NCBI GenBank assembly: GCA_965242665.1
Contig: OZ251484.1
Location: 2,170,001-2,234,000, forward strand
Origin: VXLM01 sp965242665
GTDB lineage: Bacteria; Chloroflexota; Dehalococcoidia; Lucifugimonadales; VXLM01
DNA: 64,000 nucleotides
Reading direction: 5' to 3'
A program made the position numbers and the translations under genes. Numbering within the stretch: the stretch's first letter is position 1; every line of letters starts with the position of its first letter. A model generated the notes under the pieces. It saw nothing but the letters and a program-made list of their open reading frames with translations, was not told the DNA's origin and did no database searches. This document shows positions 1-7,608 of this stretch, piece after piece.

Positions 1-1009
1 CCTCGCGGGTGTCTTCCCCAGAGAGATTCGCCTCCCCGTCCTTGATGATCTTCTGCTTGCGTCCGTAATCGTTCAGCACTCGCGTGACGGCCGCGCGAAG
101 TCCAGTCAGGTGGGAGCCGCCGTCGATGTTGTTGATCGTGTTGGCGAAGGCGAAGACCGACTCGGAGAAGCCGTCGTTCCATTGCAGCGCAGCCTCGACG
201 ATGGTCGTCTCTACTTGCTGCTCGACGTAGATCGGCTCTTTGTGCAGCGGCGTGCGCGTCTTATTCAGCGAGTCGACGAACTCCGCGATCCCTCCCTCGA
301 AGTAGTATGACACTTCCTTGGGCGGAGCTTCCGTCAAGCTGCTCTGCCACTCGCTACGGAACACTACCCGGAAGCCCTTGTTCAAATACGCGATTTCCTT
401 GAACCGCTGAGAGAGGGTGTTGGTGTCGTAGTTGATTTCCTGGAATATCTCTGCGTCGGGCAGGAACGTGATTACAGTGCCGGTCTTGTCCTCATCGTCC
501 GGCGGCAGTGGCTCGGATGTCAGTTGCGTCAGCGCAATACCGCGCCCGAACTCCTGGCGGTAGTGCCGCTTGCCCAGGAACACGTCGACGGTGAGCCAGT
601 CGGACAGCGCGTTGACCGCGGAGACTCCCACGCCGTGAAGCCCTGCGGAGACGGAGTACGCCTTCCCCCCGAACTTGCCGCCGGCGTGGAGAGTAGTCAT
701 GACTGTTTCGACAGCCGAAACCTGCGTGGTCTGGTGGGTGTCGACGGGAATGCCGCGCCCATCGTCCTTCACTTCAACCACGCCGTCCGCGCGGATGGTG
801 ATCGAGACCTCCGAGCAATGCCCGCCCATGAACTCGTCGACGGCGTTGTCCACCGGTTCATAGACGAGCTGATGCAAGCCGCGTTGGTCGGTGCCTCCGA
901 TGTACATCCCAGGCCGACGGCGAACGGCTTCCATACCCTCGAGAACCTGAATGTCCTCGGCCGTGTACGTATTGGGCATCATCGTCGATTCTAGCTGTTG
1001 AATTACCAT
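1..1009 (-). CDS. gyrB: DNA gyrase subunit B, 5' part (cut by window start)
   Basis: ATP-hydrolysing subunit of the type II topoisomerase that introduces negative supercoils. The 336 visible residues hold the N-terminal GHKL ATPase region: YTAEDIQVLEG near the start, RRRPGMYIGG, the VDNAVDEF motif, DDGRGIPVD, and a GGKFGG(K)AY-like stretch before GLHGVGVSAVNALS. The frame runs off the window edge at a LSGEDTRE motif that matches the end of the ATPase/transducer part of GyrB. ATG at 1009 was chosen because an AGGGGG stretch lies just upstream (1012-1017) and the frame is open to it; in-frame ATGs at 982 and 979 are possible later starts. The topoisomerase and TOPRIM domains are outside the window. 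Identification is firm; ParE is the only realistic alternative. Confidence 0.95.
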   Translation of the reverse strand, partial: MVIQQLESTMMPNTYTAEDIQVLEGMEAVRRRPGMYIGGTDQRGLHQLVYEPVDNAVDEFMGGHCSEVSITIRADGVVEVKDDGRGIPVDTHQTTQVSAVETVMTTLHAGGKFGGKAYSVSAGLHGVGVSAVNALSDWLTVDVFLGKRHYRQEFGRGIALTQLTSEPLPPDDEDKTGTVITFLPDAEIFQEINYDTNTLSQRFKEIAYLNKGFRVVFRSEWQSSLTEAPPKEVSYYFEGGIAEFVDSLNKTRTPLHKEPIYVEQQVETTIVEAALQWNDGFSESVFAFANTINNIDGGSHLTGLRAAVTRVLNDYGRKQKIIKDGEANLSGEDTRE

Positions 1010-1428
1010 TGTTCCCCCTGGAGGAGTTGCACGGACTCTGCGGTTTTCCGCATTCGTCCTTTGTCGTTTCTTATACTTGTACTAGATATTGGCAGCCGCT
1101 TGAATGAGTGGGCGGAACGCCAACATTCACTCAAACATCTTACCATGTTTTCTGCGGGTTGCCAATAGGATAACGTTGCAGTAGACGGCAATTTTCGTCG
1201 CCGAGGACGAATCGCCGCAACCGGCAGATCGAGGGCAAACGCGTTCCCTTCAACCCCAAAACGCCTCCGGGAAGCATCTACTGCGCTCACAGAGCGGGGA
1301 AATCGCATGAGACAACCTCGGTTCGGCAGGTCACGATGCAAACAGACCGTCCATGTGTTCTGATATGTAGTGAGTATGATGACATATATTATACATCGTC
1401 AAGAATAGTCCGGGCTTGTGCGTGAAGG
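1010..1428. other. Intergenic region between gyrB and DUF1330 gene
   Basis: No convincing gene. An AT-rich patch around 1370-1400 has a minus-strand TATAAT at 1388-1393, but the TTGACG upstream is too close to be its -35. A weak minus-strand pair TTCAAG-N17-TACAAG lies near 1074-1105 and could serve gyrB. Frames in this stretch lack codon structure. Confidence 0.4.
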
Positions 1429-1716
1429 TCAAACGCCCTCTACCCCGATGACCGTACCGATTCCCGCCCCTTCGCGCAGCTTCTTGACATCGCCGTATTC
1501 CCGCGAATGCCAGAAGGCGCGCGCTGCCTCCTGAGACTCGAATTCGATGACGACCCGGCGGCGGCCGTCGTACTCCCCCTCGAATACCTCGACCGCTCCT
1601 CCACGCACCAGGAACCGCCCTCCGCAGCGTTCGATCAGCGGCGTGACGGCCTGGCGGTAGAGCGCGTACCGCTCGGAGTCGGTGACCTCCGCCTCGATCA
1701 TCAGATAGTATGCCAT
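1429..1716 (-). CDS. DUF1330 domain protein
   Basis: A 95-residue protein of the DUF1330 family, small dimeric alpha-beta-barrel (ferredoxin-like) proteins of unknown role. The match is clear from the family layout: N-terminal strand YYLMIEAEVTD, the ERYALYRQAVTPLIE helix, the GGRFLVRGG turn that is the family hallmark, and the VVIEFESQEAARAFWHS strand-helix. It is full length. The start is ATG 1716. A duplicated promoter-bearing module (1737-2260) sits about 20 nt upstream in the same direction, so this gene may be transcribed from that module. No partner gene suggests a substrate. Confidence 0.85.
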   Translation of the reverse strand: MAYYLMIEAEVTDSERYALYRQAVTPLIERCGGRFLVRGGAVEVFEGEYDGRRRVVIEFESQEAARAFWHSREYGDVKKLREGAGIGTVIGVEGV

Positions 1717-1985
1717 GAATCGCCTCCAACGCTCAACGCGGTTTCGTTTGGTTTATTGGCATGACGGCTGGGAGACGGCAACTCCAAGCGGTATGTCGAA
1801 TCGAATCCGCCGCGACCTGGGAACAATCCATGCCGAGAGAAGGGAGGCGGAACGCCGGTTGCCTCGCGCGCGCGTGCGCGCACACACGAGTTTCTGTAGT
1901 ATTTTGTAGTATTCTGTCGGATTTTGTCGATTTTTGTAGATGGCGGGAGTAGTGCCGTCTCTTCGGGGGTTTGGACGCAGGGGGT

Positions 1986-2120
1986 AGATTCCCGCCTACG
2001 CGGGAATGACGTAGACAGGGTGCGGGAATGACGTAGGAGGGTGCAGGAATGACGTAGACAGGGTGTGGGAATGACGTAGACAGGGTGCGGGAATGACGTT
2101 GGTGGGTGCAAGAATGACGG
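1986..2120. repeat. AATGACG minisatellite, block 1
   Basis: Six units of about 20-22 bp with core GGGAATGACGTAG. The block begins with a palindrome ATTCCCGC-CTAC-GCGGGAAT (1988-2007). Confidence 0.85.
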
Positions 2121-2231
2121 GGGTGAGTGTGGTCATGCGGAGGGCCGGCGGGGGAGGCGGTTGGGGGCTGGTATGTTTCGCGCATGGGGGTATCTCCTTG
2201 GGTCGTGGTTTCGCGGAGTCGTCATAGTCCT

Positions 2232-2260
2232 ATGGTAGTACGTGGGTTCTGTTTTGTCAA
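2232..2260 (-). promoter_or_regulatory. Sigma-70-like promoter of repeat module A
   Basis: TTGACA (2255-2260) and TACCAT (2232-2237) on the minus strand, spacer 17 nt. The same pair with the same spacing is conserved in the inverted module copy at 14934-14962. Confidence 0.55.
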
Positions 2261-2281
2261 GTGCGATGCCGGGAGGGGGAG

Positions 2282-2772
2282 ATTCCCGCCTTCGCGGGAA
2301 TGACGTTGGTGGGTGCGGGAATGACGTTGGAGGGTGTGGGAATGACGTAGACGGGTGTGGGAATGACGTGGGTGTGTGCGGGAATGACGTGGGTGTGTGC
2401 GGGAATGACGTGGGTGTGTGCGGGAATGACGTGGGTGTGTGCGGGAATGACGTTGGTGGGTGTGGGAATGACGTTGGTGGGTGTGGGAATGACGTTGGGA
2501 GGGTGCGGGAATGACGTGAGGGAGAGTATGGGAATGACGTAGACGGGGGCGGGAATGACGTAGACAGGGCGAGGGAATGACGTGGGAGGGTATGGGAATG
2601 ACGTGGGAGGGTATGGGAATGACGTGAGGGGGAGATTCCCGCCTTCGCGGGAATGACGTAGACGGGGGCGGGAATGACGTAGACAGGGTGCGGGAATGAC
2701 GTTGGTGGGTGTGGGAATGACGTGAGGGAGAGATTCCCGCCTTCGCGGGAATGACGTAGACGGGGGCGGGAA
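2282..2772. repeat. AATGACG minisatellite, block 2, with three ATTCCC-N8-GGGAAT palindromes
   Basis: About 21 head-to-tail units of roughly 19-22 bp, core GCGGGAATGACGT plus a variable GGTGGGTGT-type part; four consecutive units (about 2367-2450) are identical 21-mers. Palindromes ATTCCCGC-CTTC-GCGGGAAT occur at 2282-2301, 2635-2654 and 2733-2752. Open frames through it are low-complexity translations of the repeat, not genes. There are no unique spacers, so it is not a CRISPR array. Confidence 0.9.
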
Positions 2773-2882
2773 TGAATCGAGTGGAACCCTCGACACTGCA
2801 TAGTGTATACCTCTCTGCCTATTATGGTATCATAGCGGCCGGCCGCCTGGGGGCCGAACGCTTACAAAAGGGGAATCGTGCG

Positions 2883-3623
2883 ATGACTCATATATTCGTT
2901 GGAGTAGCATTCGTCGTCATTGGGGGCGCGCTGCTCCTCAATGCACTGGAGGTCATAGACATCCTGGATGATTACAGCTTCTGGGATCTCATCGCCTCGC
3001 TCATCATCCTCTCGGTCATCCTCATCGCGCTGAACGTGTTGGTTTCCCGGGGGGTTCGCAGGCCAATCACTCCCCTCACGGTCATCGCCATCGCGGCAGC
3101 CATCCAATACGCTCTCTTGTCGGACGTCGATGTCTGGAGGTACGTAGTGCCGGCGGTCGTCATCGTCATCGGACTTGCGATCCTGCTGGGCAGCATGGCG
3201 CGATCGAGGAAGCGCCGCAGAGACGGTGGGGGCACGCATGTGGTGAGCAGCATCAATACATCCGGGGAGAGTGGCGTCGATATATCGGTGACAATGTCCA
3301 ATGCGGAGGAACGCAACAACTCGTCGGACTTCCGCGGCGGGCGGATAAGCGTGACGATGGGAGAGGTCAAGCTCGATCTCAGCGAGGCTCAGGTCATCGA
3401 GAAGCCGGCGCGCATCGATGTGAACGTCACCATGGCCAACGTAGTGATATTCGTGCCGAGCAGCTGGGGTGTCAGGGAGGCCGCGTCTTCGACGCTGCGC
3501 AATGTGACGGAATCCGACTCAGGCGCACAGGATGCCACGGGCGGCCAGGTATCCGACGATCCGCCGGATCTTGTCATCGGCGGCAAGATTACGATGGGGC
3601 ACCTGGCCATAGAGCGGAAGTGA
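2883..3623 (+). CDS. LiaF-like membrane protein (DUF5668 N-terminus, LiaF-type C-terminal domain)
   Basis: A 246-residue protein with about four hydrophobic segments in the first 120 residues (IFVGVAFVVIGGALLLNAL; IASLIILSVILIALNVL; TPLTVIAIAAAIQYALL; VVPAVVIVIGLAILLG). A basic linker (RSRKRRR) and a beta-rich soluble domain with repeated IS/NVTM motifs (ISVTMSN, ISVTMGEV, VNVTMANV) follow. This is the arrangement of LiaF-like proteins, which in Firmicutes repress the LiaRS cell-envelope stress system. No histidine kinase or response regulator is adjacent, so the regulatory role is not established here. ATG 2883 was chosen over the upstream in-frame ATG at 2772 because the latter lies inside the minisatellite and AGGGG precedes 2883. 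C-terminal domain assignment is by pattern and is fairly sure. Confidence 0.75.
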   Translation: MTHIFVGVAFVVIGGALLLNALEVIDILDDYSFWDLIASLIILSVILIALNVLVSRGVRRPITPLTVIAIAAAIQYALLSDVDVWRYVVPAVVIVIGLAILLGSMARSRKRRRDGGGTHVVSSINTSGESGVDISVTMSNAEERNNSSDFRGGRISVTMGEVKLDLSEAQVIEKPARIDVNVTMANVVIFVPSSWGVREAASSTLRNVTESDSGAQDATGGQVSDDPPDLVIGGKITMGHLAIERK

Positions 3624-3673
3624 GCGGCGAACTCGATCGATATGGAGCGTCTCTCTTGGGCTGGTGAACCTCT

Positions 3674-4771
3674 ATGCTCGAAATCATAGACCGCGGCATC
3701 ATTTCCCGACGGAGCGGCATCGGCGCGTACATGCCCGTCATTACGCCGCTGCCCGGAGGCTCGTTCATCGCGGCCCAGCACGTCGGACAGGAGTTGGGCT
3801 CGCCGGACAACCACGTGGAGGCGCTCCGCTCTCCCGACGGCAAGACGTGGGAGAACTGCGGCAGCATCCACACGCCCGAGCACGACCTCGATGCGTGGAC
3901 ATACCGCGCGCCCAGGATATCGACGACGCCGGATGGCCGGATGCTGATGACGGCGTCGCGCTTCGAGAAGAAGGAACGCCTCTTCGATCTCGACACCGAG
4001 GACGCCGCCCGCTGCGAACTGGTCTTGCTCTGGTCGGACGACGGCGGCGCCACGTGGTCGACGCCTCAGATCGTTCCCGTTCCCTTGTCAAGCGAGCGGT
4101 ACACTTGGAACGGCGCAGGGTCTCTGCTCCAGATTACGGACGACCGCTGGATGTACCCGCTTGAGACATGGAAGCCAGAGGGACACATCGGCCCGCCAGA
4201 CCAAAAGGCGGCTGCGCTATTCTCTTCCGACCGCGGCCAGACATGGGGCGAGTTCACTATCGTAGCCGACGACCCTACAGGCAAGATACTCTGGTGGGAT
4301 CAGATGTGCGCCCTGCTGCCAGACGGCCGAATCTATACCCTCATTTGGACGCACCTCTACGGCACTTCCCGCGACCTCGCGAATCACTGGTCGGTCTCGG
4401 AAGACCAGGGACGGACGTGGACTCCTCCAAGGCCAACGAACTTGCAAGGCCAGGTCTGCACCCCGATACCGTTGCCGGACGGCCGCATTGCGGCGGTCTA
4501 CAACTTTCGGCATGACCCGCAAGGCATCCGCCTAGCCATTACCGATGATATGGAAAGATTCGACGTTGCCAACGAGGCCGTCGTGTTCGACGCCGGAGCC
4601 GAAGCGACCTTGGGAGACCCAGGCGCGGAGAATTTCTTGGCCGAACACATGCAGATTGCCTTTGGGAAGCCCGGCGGCGTCTTGCTGCAGGACGGCACGA
4701 TCATGGCCTACTTCTGGTGCACCGTGGACGGAGTGACGCATACTCGCTGGGCGCAAGTACGAGTGGATTGA
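3674..4771 (+). CDS. Sialidase-like (BNR/Asp-box) six-bladed propeller protein
   Basis: A 365-residue soluble protein with four Asp-box motifs S-x-D-x-G-x-T-W: SPDGKTW (53-59), SDDGGATW (121-128), SSDRGQTW (184-191) and SEDQGRTW (242-249). These mark the turns of a sialidase propeller. The RAPRIS..DGR and LPDGR stretches also fit exo-alpha-sialidase-like proteins. There is no signal peptide, so it is probably cytoplasmic or leaderless. Many family members act on other sugars or are not hydrolases, so neuraminidase activity is not claimed. There is no SD upstream. It ends 2 nt before a short uORF that leads into the first polytopic paralog. Confidence 0.8.
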   Translation: MLEIIDRGIISRRSGIGAYMPVITPLPGGSFIAAQHVGQELGSPDNHVEALRSPDGKTWENCGSIHTPEHDLDAWTYRAPRISTTPDGRMLMTASRFEKKERLFDLDTEDAARCELVLLWSDDGGATWSTPQIVPVPLSSERYTWNGAGSLLQITDDRWMYPLETWKPEGHIGPPDQKAAALFSSDRGQTWGEFTIVADDPTGKILWWDQMCALLPDGRIYTLIWTHLYGTSRDLANHWSVSEDQGRTWTPPRPTNLQGQVCTPIPLPDGRIAAVYNFRHDPQGIRLAITDDMERFDVANEAVVFDAGAEATLGDPGAENFLAEHMQIAFGKPGGVLLQDGTIMAYFWCTVDGVTHTRWAQVRVD

Positions 4772-4773
4772 GT

Positions 4774-4845
4774 ATGGAGAATTGGAAAGCGACACCCTTC
4801 TCCGGCTTCCGCTCAATCCGAGATTTCGATGTCCGGCGTGAATAG
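4774..4845 (+). CDS. Possible 23-codon upstream ORF overlapping polytopic paralog 1
   Basis: ATG at 4774 opens a frame reading MENWKATPFSGF...VRRE and stops at 4845, overlapping the start of the main gene (4829) by 17 nt. The main gene has no SD, so coupling is possible. Only the last part of the spacer is shared with paralog 2. This is a weak call, made because all the sister genes have comparable uORFs. Confidence 0.3.
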   Translation: MENWKATPFSGFRSIRDFDVRRE

Positions 4846-7441
4846 CCGCATAGCGGAACTGCGTATACCTGCGGCCGCGGCCAAGCTGGCGTCCTGGATA
4901 CGGCCGGCAGACAACGCCGCCGAACTGCCCCTCCTGCATCGACTGGCGATCGTCTACTTGATGCTGCCCGTGGTCATCTGGCTGGTTGGCTGGTTCGAGT
5001 GGTGGTTGGGCATTCCGGCCGCGCTGCTGCTGATCGCAGCCTTGTGGCAGGCGGTATCGGGTTCGCTGCGTGCGTATCCGCGCCCGGCGACCATCGCAGT
5101 CCTTGCCGTGGCTGCTTGCTGGGTGATGGTGACGGCCGCGGGCGGCCTGTTCGACGGCCTGCCCCGAGGAGACTGGCCCTTCCACCGCTTGACCCTATTC
5201 GAACTGGGACAGCGACCATGGCCAACGTACCTCACGGAACCCATCGCCGCCGCATACGCTGCGGACGGAGACTATTTGCCTCCTATCCTGCGGTACAATT
5301 TGGCCTACTACATGCCGCCCGCGCTGGCCGCGCAGTGGCTTGGCCTAGCTGCGATGAACTGGGCGGTGCCCATCTGGACATGGCTCGGCGTCGCCCTGAT
5401 TCTCCTCATGTTCACGCGCGAACGCCGCGGCAAGAGCATCGCCCTGGCAGTACTCGTCTTCATCTTCTTTAGCGGCATGGACGCCTTGCGGATGACGCTG
5501 CTGGAAGGATGGGACTGGCTCACCATCCGCATCGACTGGGAAGGACTGCCCGGTATCGAATTGGGCGCGCATCATATCGAACGGGGAGGAGTAGAAGTGA
5601 AGCTCCTCACCATATCCAACATGACCAATATGGTGCAGTCCCCGCAGCACTTCATCTCCCCCGGACTGTACACCTTCTTGATGCTGCAACTCCGAGGGCA
5701 CCGTCGATTCCTCGCAGTGGTCGGAGTCCTCCTAGCTGCGGCCCCCTTCTGGTCTCCGTTCGTCGCGGTCGGACTCCTGCCGCTGCTCGGAGTGCTGCTC
5801 TGGAAGAACGGCATCCGCCCATTCTTGCGGTGGCCAAACTTGCTGCTGGCCGTGCCGCTCGGCGGACTCATCGCACTGTACCTCAACAGCGGCTCAACGG
5901 ATTTCGAGCAAGGATGGATATGGGAGTCGGAATCACGGCGGATGCTCGCCACCCATGTGCCCATCTTCTACCTCTCCGAGTTCCTGCTTCTGGGCGTCCT
6001 GATATGGGTCTTGCGCCCGGACTTGCGTCGGAATCCCTTCTTCATCACGTGCATGGCAACCCTGGTTGTGTTGCCGCTATACAACTTCGGCACTTACAAC
6101 GACCTTCTCTTGCGCGGGGCGGCGCCTTCCCTCTTGCTACTCTGCTGGTACTGCGTGGATACCCTCTTGCAGCGCCGCGTAGCAATGAGAGCAAACGTGT
6201 GGTGGAGAGGTGCATATCGACTTGGCATCGCCTGCATGGTTGTGATACTGTGCATTGGCTCCCTTACCGCTTTCGTCGAGTTGGCGCGCGCCACGAATGA
6301 GGACCACGCGTTCCGGTTCGGGCAGACCGACCTCGGCTCATTGATCGATGTGAATATAGCGGAACAGATCCGCCGCGAGAGAGTCGCCTACGACATCCCG
6401 GACACGCTGCGAACGCTGTTGGACGACAACGTCATCCTTCCACCGCCACGCGAAAAGGGCGACTTGGTCGCCAGCTCCGAATTCGATATCTACCTCTATG
6501 GGAACAGACTAGCTTTCGTCAAAGAACCATGCGCTCCCGCAGACGTGGAGCCAAGGTTCTTCTTGCACGTCCAACCAGTCGACGATGCAAACCTTGCGGA
6601 AAACCGCAGACAGCACGGATTCGATAACCTCGACTTCGGATTTGGAGCGCAGCGCCTCCTGCAGGGCGGCCTGTGCGTCGCCATTCGCTACGTGCCAAAC
6701 TACGACATCGCAAAGATCGTAACCGGACAGTTCACCAACGAAGGCAGGATATGGACGGCGGAGATCCTCGAACTCCCCCGCCCTGAATTCGATGTCTACC
6801 TCGACGAGAACAGTCTGGCATTCACCAAACAACCATGCGCTCCCGCAGACGTGGAGCCAAGGTTCTTCCTGCACGTCCACCCAGTCGACGATGCAAACCT
6901 TCCGGAGAACCGCAGACAGTACGGATTCGATAACCTCGACTTCAATTTCGAAGAGCTTGAGTATGGATCTCTGGATGGCCAGATATGCGCCACGGCTTTC
7001 TACCTGCCAAGCTACGACATCGCAAAGATCGTAACCGGACAGTACACCAACGAAGGCAGGATATGGAAAACGGAGATACTTGGAATCACCCCCCCCCCCC
7101 CCCCCCCCCCGCCCCACCACTCCAAATTCGACCCTGAATTCGATGTCTACCTTGACGAGAACAAACTGGCATTCACCAAACAACCATGCACCGCCGCAGA
7201 CGCGGAGCCAAGGTTCTTCCTGCACGTCCACCCAGTCGACGATGCAAACCTTTCAGAGAACCGCAGACAGTACGGATTCGATAACCTCGACTTCAATTTC
7301 GAAGAGCATGGAATTCTGGGCGGCCAGCTATGCGCCGCAGTCCGCTACTTGCCAAACTACGACATCGCTAAAATCGTAACCGGACAGTTCACCGACAAGG
7401 GCAGGACATGGACGGCGGAGATTTCGCCGCGGGGCGAGTAG
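4829..7441 (+). CDS. Polytopic membrane protein with three C-terminal FDVYLD domains (cluster 1, paralog 1)
   Basis: 870 residues. Residues 30 to about 490 hold roughly ten membrane segments (LAIVYLMLPVVIWLVGW, LGIPAALLLIAALW, TIAVLAVAACWVMVTAAGG, TWLGVALILLMF, LAVLVFIFFSG, others). The loop with DWPFHRLTLFELG and RYNLAYYMPPALA is of a kind seen in GT-C-type glycosyltransferase-like proteins, so a lipid-linked sugar transferase is a guess. The C-terminus has three copies of a domain beginning SEFDIYLYGN (549), PEFDVYLDEN (652) and PEFDVYLDEN (769). Each has K(E/Q)PC, RFFLHV-PVDDANL, GFDNLDF, a second Cys and YDIAKIVTGQ. A run of 22 C (7089-7110) encodes an eight-proline linker between copies 2 and 3. 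No function can be assigned. The gene is 87% collinear by eye with its tandem neighbour. Confidence 0.8.
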   Translation: MSGVNSRIAELRIPAAAAKLASWIRPADNAAELPLLHRLAIVYLMLPVVIWLVGWFEWWLGIPAALLLIAALWQAVSGSLRAYPRPATIAVLAVAACWVMVTAAGGLFDGLPRGDWPFHRLTLFELGQRPWPTYLTEPIAAAYAADGDYLPPILRYNLAYYMPPALAAQWLGLAAMNWAVPIWTWLGVALILLMFTRERRGKSIALAVLVFIFFSGMDALRMTLLEGWDWLTIRIDWEGLPGIELGAHHIERGGVEVKLLTISNMTNMVQSPQHFISPGLYTFLMLQLRGHRRFLAVVGVLLAAAPFWSPFVAVGLLPLLGVLLWKNGIRPFLRWPNLLLAVPLGGLIALYLNSGSTDFEQGWIWESESRRMLATHVPIFYLSEFLLLGVLIWVLRPDLRRNPFFITCMATLVVLPLYNFGTYNDLLLRGAAPSLLLLCWYCVDTLLQRRVAMRANVWWRGAYRLGIACMVVILCIGSLTAFVELARATNEDHAFRFGQTDLGSLIDVNIAEQIRRERVAYDIPDTLRTLLDDNVILPPPREKGDLVASSEFDIYLYGNRLAFVKEPCAPADVEPRFFLHVQPVDDANLAENRRQHGFDNLDFGFGAQRLLQGGLCVAIRYVPNYDIAKIVTGQFTNEGRIWTAEILELPRPEFDVYLDENSLAFTKQPCAPADVEPRFFLHVHPVDDANLPENRRQYGFDNLDFNFEELEYGSLDGQICATAFYLPSYDIAKIVTGQYTNEGRIWKTEILGITPPPPPPPPHHSKFDPEFDVYLDENKLAFTKQPCTAADAEPRFFLHVHPVDDANLSENRRQYGFDNLDFNFEEHGILGGQLCAAVRYLPNYDIAKIVTGQFTDKGRTWTAEISPRGE
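7089..7110. repeat. Poly-C tract, 22 C, inside coding sequence
   Basis: An uninterrupted run of 22 C encoding prolines between the second and third C-terminal domain copies. A change not divisible by three would remove or alter the last domain. Confidence 0.95.
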
Positions 7442-7568
7442 TCGAACAGCGAAACAGTGTACGATAGTTCATGCAGTCCTCCGATGGAGAGATTGCGCGC
7501 ATCCCGCAAACCAACACGGGAGACGACCCCATGGCCATATCGAACCGATTCTTGGAAATGATTCTCTT
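7442..7568 (+). repeat. Duplicated 5' flank of the MetE-like gene
   Basis: The stretch 7442 to about 7555 is almost identical to 9876 to about 9989, which is the 5' flank and first codons of the MetE-like gene. It marks a tandem duplication whose junction lies about eight codons into that gene. Confidence 0.85.
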
Positions 7569-7608
7569 ATGGCTTCCGCTCGATACAGGATTTCGATGTC
7601 CGGCGTGA
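7531..7608 (+). CDS. 25-codon upstream ORF derived from the start of the MetE-like gene
   Basis: Reads MAISNRFLEMILLWLPL and on, stopping at 7608, 13 nt inside the main gene that starts at 7596. The first seven codons match the start of the MetE-like gene at 9965 (MTISNRFL), with the same GGAG upstream. It is either a relic or a leader that couples translation to the membrane-protein gene. Confidence 0.45.
   Translation: MAISNRFLEMILLWLPLDTGFRCPA

Larger units (their letters stand above)
1737..2260 (-). repeat. Promoter-bearing repeat module, copy A
   Basis: Read on the minus strand, this block starts with a TTGACA/TACCAT promoter, then an AAGGAGA SD and ATG (2185, reading MRET...), then a GC-alternating stretch (about 1868-1884), then ends just before the DUF1330 start. 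An inverted copy (14934-15315) matches closely over the first 100 nt and well over the last 170 nt. Copy A also contains six AATGACG repeat units in its middle (1986-2120) that copy B lacks. A short fragment of the module's end recurs near 13480-13515. Confidence 0.7.

Noticed and set aside
1003..1341. Minus-strand frame of 112 codons upstream of gyrB
   Set aside because: Overlaps the gyrB start in another frame and shows no domain or SD.
1010..1428. Chromosomal origin near gyrB
   Set aside because: No DnaA-box clusters (TTATCCACA type) and no dnaA or dnaN are visible.
2282..2772. Possible CRISPR array
   Set aside because: Units are contiguous without unique spacers, and no cas genes are in the window.
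2133..2801. Long open frames translating the AATGACG array (TSFPHP-type repeats)
   Set aside because: They are translations of a non-coding minisatellite with a period that stays in frame; no SD or domain.
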